A stretch of DNA of 7,649 nucleotides from Bacillota bacterium. Its GTDB lineage: Bacteria > Bacillota > Desulfotomaculia > Desulfotomaculales > Desulfallaceae. Every line of letters starts with the position of its first letter. Position 1 is the stretch's first letter. Positions 1 through 4,733 of this stretch are shown here, one piece after another. The notes under the pieces are model-generated. The model searched no databases. It saw only the letters and a list, made by a program, of their open reading frames with translations, and was not told where the DNA came from. Position numbers and translations under genes: made by a program. The DNA is taken from contig WQUS01000046.1 of the NCBI GenBank assembly GCA_009781965.1, forward strand, positions 1 to 7,649, read 5' to 3'.

Positions 1-1
1 A

Positions 2-193
2 TTTTCACCCCTGTCAGCCCTCAGTTTTTTGGTTTTCACCTTACTGTATACCCCTTGTATAGCAACAATGGCCATCGCCAAACGCGAACTGGGCAGTTTA
101 AAAGGCGCCCTCCTGCTGATCCTGTATCAAACCTGTTTAGCCTGGCTGGCCGCCTTTTGCGTCTACCAAATTGGCGGCTTATTAGGCCGGTAG
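2..193 (+). CDS. feoB: FeoB ferrous iron transporter, C-terminal end (partial)
   Basis: This reading frame is open from the left edge of the window to a TAG at 191-193 and has no start inside the window; it is the tail of a gene entering from the left. The 63 visible residues contain a hydrophobic segment (ALSFLVFTLLYTPCIATMAI), a short basic stretch (KRELGS) and a second hydrophobic helix (ALLLILYQTCLAWLAAFCVY), ending QIGGLLGR. From knowledge of the family, this matches the C-terminal transmembrane helices of FeoB: the 'LLY-P-C-AT-A--KRE-GS' pattern followed by a last helix ending in VYQ-G-LLG. FeoB is a cytoplasmic-membrane Fe(II) importer with an N-terminal GTPase domain, which would lie outside the window. 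No strong terminator follows; only a small CGATT/AATCG hairpin is seen near 222-235. An overlapping minus-strand frame (36-269) has no ribosome binding site and is a shadow. Confidence 0.85.
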   Translation, partial: FSPLSALSFLVFTLLYTPCIATMAIAKRELGSLKGALLLILYQTCLAWLAAFCVYQIGGLLGR

Positions 194-290
194 ACGGACA
201 GGCCATCAAATCGTGGACCGAAAAACCGATTCTGAATCGCCGGGAAGCGCATAGTATAACATAGCACATATTGTCAAGCGCCGGTTTTTA

Positions 291-361
291 GTTACTGTTC
301 AGGCGTTATTGTTCAGCATCGAGCGGCACGCCAAACCGTTTACCATGCGCTCACTGAACAA
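291..361. mobile_element. MITE-like intergenic element, copy A (left-half derivative)
   Basis: The element begins with GTTACTGTTCA (291-301) and ends with CTGAACAA, a decayed version of the inverted terminus. Bases 291-353 align with the left half of the fuller copy at 2058-2199, sharing blocks such as GTTCAGCA, CGGCAC, TTACC and TGCGCTCA, after which the right half is missing. The direct repeat TTTTTA flanks it (285-290 and 362-367). This could be a target-site duplication, but it is low in complexity and so weaker than for the other two copies. The element sits between feoB and the FkbM-like gene. It carries no open reading frame, so any movement would need a transposase encoded elsewhere. 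Confidence 0.55.
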
Positions 362-384
362 TTTTTAACAGTCAATTTGAGAGA

Positions 385-399
385 GGAGCGCCAACCTCC
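385..399 (+). promoter_or_regulatory. Ribosome binding site with possible small hairpin
   Basis: GGAG (385-388, within GAGAGGAG) is the only Shine-Dalgarno-like sequence before the ATG at 403. It lies about 14 bases upstream, which is long. CTCC at 396-399 can pair with it across a seven-base loop, so the site could be partly masked in the mRNA. The pairing is only four base pairs and may be chance. No in-frame alternative start lies closer to the site. Confidence 0.3.
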
Positions 400-402
400 G
401 CC

Positions 403-1338
403 ATGCCATACGCCGTGGATCACCAATTTCTTGACCTGATCAAAGAGATCAGGAGCAGCTCCAGCGAAAACATTCTCGCCGCGCTAAAAAGTAAGTTTGC
501 TAAGATTCCCCAACAATGGCAGCAAGTTATGGAAAATTATTTTGCCAAGTACACATTTTGGGGCGCTTTGAACGTCGCTGCCAATCAATATGAAGTATTG
601 GCCAACCGGGCCCGGGCTTTGTCGGAACACTGGGCTGATTTTCTCTGGCTTTACGAAAAACTGGCGGATTACCGCTCGCGTTACGCTTTATTTGCCTTTG
701 TCAACAACTGGTATGCTTTTGATTTTCAGACGCTCAGCAACGCCAAAGAACGGCTGTACAAAGATTATTTCGATCCGGATATCATGAAATGCGATGAAAA
801 CGAAGTGTTGGTTGACTTGGGAGCTTTTATCGGCAGCACCGTGATCAATTATATTAATACCTACACGGCAAAATATAAGCGTATTTACTGTTATGAAATC
901 ACCCCGCAAACCTTTGCCGCGCTGCGGCATAATTTACAGGGTTTAAACAATATCGTTTTTTGCCCCAAGGGCGCTTCCGATCAGAACGGCGTGATGTACC
1001 TGTCGGAAAACGCCGGCGACACATCCGCCAATATTCTGACAGCCGGCGGTTTATTGGCCGTGCCAACAGTCACTATCGACGAAGATATTCAAGAACCGGT
1101 TACCTTTATCAAAATGGATATCGAGGGTGCGGAACAAAAAGCGCTGCTGGGATGCGCGATGCAGATAAGAAACAATAAACCCAAACTGGCTCTCTCCGTT
1201 TACCACAACAATGAGGATATCTGGAAAATTGCCCGCCTGATCGAAGAAATCTGCCCCGGATATGATTTCTACTTGCGTTATCACGGCGAAAATTTAATCC
1301 CCACCGAGATGACGCTGCTGGCCGTATACCAGTCATAA
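403..1338 (+). CDS. FkbM-family SAM-dependent methyltransferase
   Basis: This 311-residue protein probably transfers a methyl group from S-adenosylmethionine to a hydroxyl on a sugar or other small substrate, the usual activity of FkbM-type enzymes; the substrate cannot be told. Residues 137-146 (VDLGAFIGST) form the glycine-rich SAM-binding motif I. E165, in CYEITPQT, is the likely ribose-binding acid after strand 2. The family signature TFIKMDIEGAEQKALLG lies at 234-250, followed by LALSVYH (262-268) and a C-terminal beta segment (YDFYLRYHGE, 287-296). The first ~125 residues are helical, aromatic-rich and outside the core fold. They resemble N-terminal extensions of FkbM proteins found near surface-polysaccharide or flagellin-glycosylation genes, but no such genes are visible here. 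There is no signal peptide or membrane segment. The ATG at 403 is the only plausible start. MITE-like copies A and B flank the gene, so it may be a transferred or orphan gene; that is inference. Confidence 0.85.
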   Translation: MPYAVDHQFLDLIKEIRSSSSENILAALKSKFAKIPQQWQQVMENYFAKYTFWGALNVAANQYEVLANRARALSEHWADFLWLYEKLADYRSRYALFAFVNNWYAFDFQTLSNAKERLYKDYFDPDIMKCDENEVLVDLGAFIGSTVINYINTYTAKYKRIYCYEITPQTFAALRHNLQGLNNIVFCPKGASDQNGVMYLSENAGDTSANILTAGGLLAVPTVTIDEDIQEPVTFIKMDIEGAEQKALLGCAMQIRNNKPKLALSVYHNNEDIWKIARLIEEICPGYDFYLRYHGENLIPTEMTLLAVYQS

Positions 1339-1345
1339 CCATAAA

Positions 1346-1413
1346 AATTACTGTTCACGAGTTACTGTTCTGCGTGCCGTATTCACTTTGAGGATCAACA
1401 AACTAACAGTAAC
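1346..1413. mobile_element. MITE-like intergenic element, copy B (right-half derivative)
   Basis: The left end carries two tandem terminus-like blocks: ATTACTGTTCA (1347-1357) and GTTACTGTTC (1361-1370). The right end is TAACAGTAAC (1404-1413), the inverted terminus lacking one G. Bases 1371-1395 are identical over 25 positions to 2153-2177 of copy C, so this copy keeps the right half of the element and has lost the left interior. The perfect 7-base direct repeat CCATAAA flanks it (1339-1345 and 1414-1420) and is the clearest target-site duplication in the window. It fills the gap between the convergent FkbM and msrA genes. The termini can pair as a stem (GTTACTGTT with AACAGTAAC), but no run of T follows, so it is not a standard terminator. 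Confidence 0.65.
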
Positions 1414-1424
1414 CCATAAATCGC

Positions 1425-1940
1425 TTATTTGCGGGATTCGTCCGCCGCCTGCCGCGCCCGCTCAAATTTCCCGGCGCCGATATGGCAGTAGCCGCCGGGA
1501 TTCCGGTCCAGATACCGCTGGTGATATTCCTCGGCGGGGTAGAAATTTTCCAGGGGCTTGACTTCAATTCGGATCGGTTTAGTATACTTTTCCTGCAGCT
1601 TGGCTATGGAGTCGAGGATAATTTCCCGGTCCGCCTCAGCCACATAATAAATACCGGTACGGTATTGCGTGCCAAAATCAGGGCCTTGACGGTTTAATGA
1701 GGTCGGATCGATAATGTCATAAAACAGCTCCAATAAAAAAGACAAGCTTAATTGAAGCGGATCATAGGCAACCTTTACCGTTTCGGCATGGCCGGCGCCA
1801 TTTTGGCACACATCCGTATAAGTGGGGTTTTTAGTACGCCCGTTGGCGTAGCCGACGGCGGTGGATACCACGCCGGGAATCAGCCCGAGATATTTTTCCA
1901 CTCCCCAAAAGCAACCGCCCGCAAGATAGATAACCTGCAT
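1425..1940 (-). CDS. msrA: Peptide methionine-S-sulfoxide reductase MsrA
   Basis: MsrA reduces the S-epimer of methionine sulfoxide, free or in proteins, back to methionine in the cytosol and so repairs oxidative damage. The 171-residue product shows the catalytic GGCFWG motif at residues 8-13, with nucleophilic C10 followed by F11 and W12 of the methyl-binding pocket. It also has the GHAETV block (H51, E53), DFGTQYRTGIYY (88-99), FYPAEEYHQ (133-141) and a C-terminal YCHIG, where C152 is a candidate resolving cysteine. Length is normal for a stand-alone MsrA, and no MsrB domain is fused. I chose the ATG at 1940 because AAAGGAG lies seven bases upstream of it. An ATG further out at 1961 would add seven residues and place that site inside the coding region. 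An extended -10 promoter lies upstream at 1995-2023. The gene converges on the FkbM gene across element B. Confidence 0.95.
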   Translation of the reverse strand: MQVIYLAGGCFWGVEKYLGLIPGVVSTAVGYANGRTKNPTYTDVCQNGAGHAETVKVAYDPLQLSLSFLLELFYDIIDPTSLNRQGPDFGTQYRTGIYYVAEADREIILDSIAKLQEKYTKPIRIEVKPLENFYPAEEYHQRYLDRNPGGYCHIGAGKFERARQAADESRK

Positions 1941-1994
1941 CTTACCGCTCCTTTGCATCACGAACTTGTCTGTTTATTGCCTGTTTATTGGTAA

Positions 1995-2023
1995 ATTGTA
2001 GCATTGTCAGGCACTGAATACAA
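1995..2023 (-). promoter_or_regulatory. Sigma-A-type promoter for msrA
   Basis: Reading the minus strand, TTGTAT (2023-2018) is followed after 17 bases by TACAAT (2000-1995). A TG lies one base before the -10 hexamer (TGCTACAAT), which makes it an extended -10. The -35 is a poor match, but an extended -10 tolerates that. The distance to the msrA start is about 55 bases. Confidence is limited because this rests on pattern reading alone. Confidence 0.45.
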
Positions 2024-2057
2024 GTTCCGCTGTTAAAATCAGCAAAATAAGAAATAC

Positions 2058-2199
2058 TGTTACTGTTCACGCGTCACAGTTCAGCACCATCCGGCACAAA
2101 ACAATTACCGTGCGCTCATGCTCTCCGAGAAATCGCCTACGGTTAATAGTTTTGCGTGCCGTATTCACTTTGAGGATTGACAAACACTGAACAGTAACT
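2058..2199. mobile_element. MITE-like intergenic element, copy C (fullest, near-palindromic)
   Basis: The termini are perfect 11-base inverted repeats: GTTACTGTTCA at 2059-2069 and TGAACAGTAAC at 2188-2198. A second pair of inner arms (2092-2111 and 2139-2161) is also inverted and imperfect, sharing CGGCAC, AAAAC, ATTA and CCGT in order. Nearly the whole element could fold into one long hairpin around a short TCTCCGAGA centre. The direct repeat AAATAC lies immediately outside (2052-2057 and 2200-2205), as expected of a 6-base target-site duplication. Copies A and B match its left and right halves. It has no coding capacity of its own; the minus-strand frame across it (2067-2252) is not gene-like. 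It lies between the divergent msrA and Fe-S protein genes, upstream of both promoters, and could insulate or influence either. Confidence 0.7.
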
Positions 2200-2235
2200 A
2201 AATACGAAACATGGTAAAGTTTTTGCTCGCTCTCA

Positions 2236-2265
2236 GCAGGATTTATTCGCAAAACCGGCGAATGA
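2236..2265 (+). promoter_or_regulatory. Sigma-H-like promoter for the Fe-S protein gene
   Basis: GCAGGATTT (2236-2244) matches the Bacillus sigma-H -35 consensus RNAGGAWWW at every position. After 12 bases comes GGCGAATGA (2257-2265), matching RNNGAATWW except for one G in the AT-rich tail. The 11-12 base spacing is that of sigma-H promoters. The start codon of the following gene is about 50 bases downstream of the -10. If real, the gene would be switched on at the transition to stationary phase or early sporulation. The AT-rich stretch just after it (GATTATAAGG) could hold a sigma-A -10, but I see no matching -35. Confidence 0.5.
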
Positions 2266-2316
2266 TTATAAGGTTTTGATTAATACCTGCCGCCAAACGG
2301 GAAGGAGAGGATAAAT

Positions 2317-3477
2317 ATGTCGGAAGAAGTAATCAATTACTTCGACGAGGTTAGAGAAGTTGTCCAGGAAATGGGCGGACAAGACATCACTGTCTGCATG
2401 CAATGCGGCCTCTGCAGCGGTTCCTGCCCCTGGGGAAGAATGGAAAAAGAAAGCCCATTTAGTATTCGTCAGATGATCTATATGGGGCGCCTGGGCCTGG
2501 AGGGTTTTGAAAGCGACGATGTACTTTACGCCTGCACCACCTGCGGCCAGTGTGTGGTACGCTGTCCCAGGGAGGTAAAGATAATTGATATTGTCCGGGC
2601 CATGCGCGCCGTGGTAGCCGAAACCGGCGGCATTCCCAAAAACTTAAAAGCAGTTTTGGGCAGCATTAACAGTCAGGGCAACCCCTGGTCCCAGGACAGT
2701 GAAAAACGTTCCGCCTGGGCCAAGGATCTGAACATTCCGGAATATACGGATCAAGAATATCTGCTTTACGTATGCTGCACATCCGCCTTTGACGGCCGCA
2801 GCCAAAAAATCGCCAAAGCTATCGCCACCACCCTGCAAAAAGCCGGCGTCAGCTTCGGCATGACCGCCAATGAAGAGAAATGCTGCGGGGAAGCGGTGCG
2901 TAAAATCGGCGCCGAAGAAGAATTTACCGGCCTGGCCGAACATAATATCGAACTGTTCAAAAGCAAAGGCGTGAAAAAAATCATCACCACTTCGCCTCAC
3001 TGCTACTACACCTTTAAAAACGAGTATCCCGAACTGGGCGGCGAATTTGAGGTCATCCACTATACCGAATTGTACGCCAACCTGATCAAAGAAGGCAAAC
3101 TGAAACCAGCCAAAGAACTGGGCAAAAAAGTTATCTATCACGAGCCTTGCTACCTGGGCCGGCACAGTAAGGTATTCGAAGCCCCCCGGGAAGTCCTTTC
3201 GGCCATCCCGGCTGTGGAAAACATCGAATTCGATAAAATCCAGGATAACAGCATGTGCTGCAGCGGCGGCGGCGCCCGCATCTGGATGGAAACCGAAACC
3301 GGCCTGCGTTTTTCCGACGCCAAAGCCAAAGAAGCCATGGCCAAGGAAGCCGACTATCTGGTCACCGCTTGCCCTTACTGTGTTGTAATGCTGGAAGACA
3401 GCCTGAAAAATATTGATAAAGACGAAAAAATGGCCGTCAAAGACATCAGTGAGCTGATCAGCGAAAGCATTGGTTAA
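2317..3477 (+). CDS. Soluble HdrC-HdrB-type iron-sulfur protein ((Fe-S)-binding, CCG domains)
   Basis: This 386-residue protein probably passes electrons in a cytoplasmic oxidoreductase. An N-terminal HdrC/GlpC-like ferredoxin domain has two CxxCxxCxxxCP motifs (C27, C30, C33, C37; and C73, C76, C79, C83), enough for two [4Fe-4S] clusters. Two CCG domains, the HdrB/LutA/GlpC cysteine-rich type, follow. The first has C153-C154, C189-C190-G and C229. The second has C278, C314-C315-SGGG and C352-PY-C355. In HdrB such domains hold a noncubane cluster that handles disulfides. All key cysteines are present in both repeats. No membrane segment, flavin motif or EtfQO part is visible, so partners must be encoded elsewhere; relatives work with Etf, flavin dehydrogenases or lactate/glycerol-3-phosphate oxidation. 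The actual substrate is unknown. The ATG at 2317 follows AAGGAGAGG six bases upstream. A sigma-H-like promoter precedes the gene and a hairpin terminator follows it, so it looks monocistronic. Confidence 0.85.
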   Translation: MSEEVINYFDEVREVVQEMGGQDITVCMQCGLCSGSCPWGRMEKESPFSIRQMIYMGRLGLEGFESDDVLYACTTCGQCVVRCPREVKIIDIVRAMRAVVAETGGIPKNLKAVLGSINSQGNPWSQDSEKRSAWAKDLNIPEYTDQEYLLYVCCTSAFDGRSQKIAKAIATTLQKAGVSFGMTANEEKCCGEAVRKIGAEEEFTGLAEHNIELFKSKGVKKIITTSPHCYYTFKNEYPELGGEFEVIHYTELYANLIKEGKLKPAKELGKKVIYHEPCYLGRHSKVFEAPREVLSAIPAVENIEFDKIQDNSMCCSGGGARIWMETETGLRFSDAKAKEAMAKEADYLVTACPYCVVMLEDSLKNIDKDEKMAVKDISELISESIG

Positions 3478-3521
3478 AGGCCAAAAAACTCCCGAATAAA
3501 ACTCCTGTTTAAAAATTTTTC

Positions 3522-3549
3522 AACCCGGTCAGCAAAATGACCGGGTTTT
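3522..3549 (+). terminator. Rho-independent terminator after the Fe-S protein gene
   Basis: A perfect 10-base stem, AACCCGGTCA (3522-3531) with TGACCGGGTT (3538-3547), encloses the six-base loop GCAAAA. The stem ends in a run of four T. It begins 45 bases after the stop codon at 3475-3477. The short T run makes it moderate rather than strong, but the stem is very stable. It separates the Fe-S gene from the winged-helix gene. Confidence 0.85.
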
Positions 3550-3617
3550 GACTTATTAATTAAGCAAAAAATGCACATACTACCTAGCAAATAAAAAACA
3601 GGAGGTTGCAAAGAAAC

Positions 3618-3893
3618 ATGGTTTCAACAACCAGTTTGTCAGACTTTCTGCTTAAGGCTAACGAAAGGCTGCCGGAAGAAGCGGAAAGGGTATTGTACAC
3701 ACTACTGCAGCAAGGAAGCATGAACAAGGAAGAACTCTCTCTGACCGCGCGGGTCAAACGGGCTGTTCTGGACCACATTATCATGCAGTTATATGCCTTG
3801 GGCCTGGTAGAAATTTCAACGGAAGGCAAAAGCAAGATCTGCAGTGCTACCAAGCTGGGCGATGAATTTTTCAGTTTGGTTCAAGCGGGATGA
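3618..3893 (+). CDS. Small winged-helix DNA-binding-like protein, function unknown
   Basis: I do not recognise a named family. The 91-residue product has a helical N-terminus (SDFLLKANERLPEEAERVLY) and then a layout typical of winged helix-turn-helix folds: helix LYTLLQQG, a turn and second helix MNKEELSLTA, a recognition-like helix VKRAVLDHIIMQLYALG, and a beta hairpin LVEISTEGKSKICSATKLG, ending in a short helix. It could be a MarR/ArsR-like regulator, with the N-terminal helix for dimerisation, but it has no metal-binding cysteine pair or ligand domain. The ATG at 3618 is preferred: AGGAGG ends at 3605, twelve bases upstream, while the TTG at 3606 directly abuts that site and is too close to be used. 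No good sigma-A promoter is visible; CATACTAC near 3578-3585 resembles a sigma-E -10 without a clear -35. Terminators lie on both sides, so it is probably transcribed alone. Confidence 0.7.
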   Translation: MVSTTSLSDFLLKANERLPEEAERVLYTLLQQGSMNKEELSLTARVKRAVLDHIIMQLYALGLVEISTEGKSKICSATKLGDEFFSLVQAG

Positions 3894-3915
3894 AGCCCTT
3901 TACGCCGCCTCAGAA

Positions 3916-3949
3916 AAGCTGCCGGCGCTAAAGCCCCGGCAGCTTGTTT
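3916..3949. terminator. Bidirectional terminator between convergent genes
   Basis: A perfect 10-base stem, AAGCTGCCGG (3916-3925) with CCGGCAGCTT (3936-3945), encloses a 10-base loop. On the plus strand it is followed by GTTTC, and on the minus strand by a TTTT run. It lies 23 bases after the winged-helix gene stop and 33 bases after the Nudix gene stop on the other strand. It can therefore serve both convergent genes. Confidence 0.8.
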
Positions 3950-3982
3950 CATTAGTTATCATTACTGAATATTTCACCTTAC

Positions 3983-4615
3983 TTAATATTCCGTAGTATT
4001 ATTGTGTTCCAAAAAATGATGCAGGAGAATCGCCGTCATGCCCCAGATAAAATGCTCGCCGTATTCGTAAAAATAAGTAAGATAAGACCACCTTTTATAC
4101 CAGCCGGACCGGTATACTTCCGGCACCCGGTGCAGCGGAAAGTCTTCATTTAATCTGGTCGCCACATCCATCTTGCTGGCTTGGGGCCGGTTAGCCGTTA
4201 AAAAAGAAAGTGGTACGGTAAATACGCTTTCCACTTCCTCCCGATTGGGCTTAATCCGTTCCGGGGCAATCAGACGGCCCACATAAGCATAATTAACCGT
4301 CCCCATAGGAGCAAACATAAACCCCATCGGCGTTAATATTTCAATATCGCCCCGTTGCAGACCCAATTCCTCAGTGGTTTCCCTGATGGCGGTATTGACC
4401 GGATTAGCCATTTCGTCCGGACCTTCCACCTGACCGCCGGGAAAGCAAATTTCACCGGGCTGCCATTTTAACTGTTTGGAACGCACTTCAAACAAAACTT
4501 CCGTCACGCCGTTTATTTCCACCAGCGGCAGCAAAACAGCGTTAATCCGCAGGTTTTCCAAAGCAATAATGTTGGCGGGCAGGCACTCCCGCAGTTGTGC
4601 AACCGGTTTTTTCAT
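3983..4615 (-). CDS. Nudix hydrolase, CoA-pyrophosphatase type
   Basis: The 210-residue product belongs to the Nudix superfamily and resembles the CoA pyrophosphatase (NudL/UPF0035) branch, which splits CoA or acyl-CoA into phosphopantetheine and 3',5'-ADP. The subgroup signature before the Nudix box is visible at residues 44-61 (VRSKQLKWQPGEICFPGG). The box itself has FPGG-Q-VE-x2-D and then AIRETTEELGL (76-86); the two adjacent glutamates of REXXEE bind the catalytic metal. The spacing between the GG and RE halves is that of the CoA-type enzymes rather than MutT. The C-terminal third (VESVFTVPLSFLTANRP, then FIWGMTAILLHHFLE) is also typical. Its substrate remains an inference. I prefer the ATG at 4615, because GGTGA lies five bases upstream. 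A GTG at 4624 would add three residues but has no ribosome binding site. The gene lies 118 bases after the MetE-like gene with its own possible promoter. Confidence 0.85.
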   Translation of the reverse strand: MKKPVAQLRECLPANIIALENLRINAVLLPLVEINGVTEVLFEVRSKQLKWQPGEICFPGGQVEGPDEMANPVNTAIRETTEELGLQRGDIEILTPMGFMFAPMGTVNYAYVGRLIAPERIKPNREEVESVFTVPLSFLTANRPQASKMDVATRLNEDFPLHRVPEVYRSGWYKRWSYLTYFYEYGEHFIWGMTAILLHHFLEHNNTTEY

Positions 4616-4619
4616 CTCA

Positions 4620-4663
4620 TTCACCAGATTCTTATTCGCCAGATTCTTTTTACCAGATTATAT
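4620..4663. repeat. Three tandem ~15-base repeats in the Nudix gene leader
   Basis: On the plus strand, TTCACCAGATTCTTA (4620-4634), TTCGCCAGATTCTTT (4635-4649) and TTACCAGATTATAT (4650-4663) follow one another. They share ACCAGATT or GCCAGATT with small changes. They occupy the 5' leader of the Nudix gene. The last minus-strand copy supplies the GGTGA ribosome binding site and the farthest one overlaps the candidate -10 hexamer. Repeat copy number could change leader length by slippage, but no function is shown. Confidence 0.6.
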
Positions 4664-4687
4664 TTTATCCGTCATCAAGCGCAGCAA
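4657..4687 (-). promoter_or_regulatory. Possible promoter for the Nudix gene
   Basis: On the minus strand a perfect TATAAT (4662-4657) is preceded after 19 bases by TTGCTG (4687-4682). The -10 is ideal, but the -35 matches at only about half the positions and the spacer is two bases too long. The Nudix start codon lies about 40 bases downstream. Read-through from the MetE-like gene is an alternative, since no terminator is visible in the gap. Confidence 0.3.
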
Positions 4688-4733
4688 ATGACCCCATTAA
4701 TACTTACGCCATCAGAGCCGCATTGTCCTTCTG

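Noticed and set aside
36..269. Minus-strand frame of 77 codons and plus-strand frame of 69 codons at the left edge
   Set aside because: Both overlap the FeoB C-terminal frame, which has recognisable family sequence, and neither has a ribosome binding site or protein-like features.
251..277. Minus-strand promoter-like TTGACA (277-272) with TATACT or TACTAT downstream, pointing back into the end of feoB
   Set aside because: The spacer is 13 or 15 bases, too short for a normal sigma-A promoter. The only minus-strand frame beneath it (36-269) has no ribosome binding site and is antisense to the FeoB tail. An antisense RNA cannot be excluded but is not supported.
1361..1413. Stem formed by GTTACTGTT and AACAGTAAC as a terminator between FkbM and msrA
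   Set aside because: The loop is about 35 bases and no T run follows on either strand. It is better explained as the ends of element B.
285..2205. CRISPR or REP-type array for the repeated GTTACTGTTC motif
   Set aside because: Copies are separated by whole genes, occur as inverted pairs at element ends, and have no regular spacers.
2067..2252. Minus-strand frame of 61 codons across element C and the sigma-H promoter
   Set aside because: It reads through inverted-repeat DNA and the promoter of the opposite gene, with no ribosome binding site.
2644..3165. Long minus-strand frame (173 codons) inside the Fe-S protein gene
   Set aside because: It is antisense to a clearly coding region with conserved cysteine motifs. 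Its Phe/Ala/Gly-rich composition is the usual complement of Lys/Ala/Gly-rich coding DNA.
4625..4733. Short frames on the minus strand between the MetE-like and Nudix genes, e.g. AAGGACA then ATG CGG CTC TGA
   Set aside because: The peptide would be three residues. A leader-peptide role would need a nearby attenuator, and no alternative hairpins with a T run are visible.
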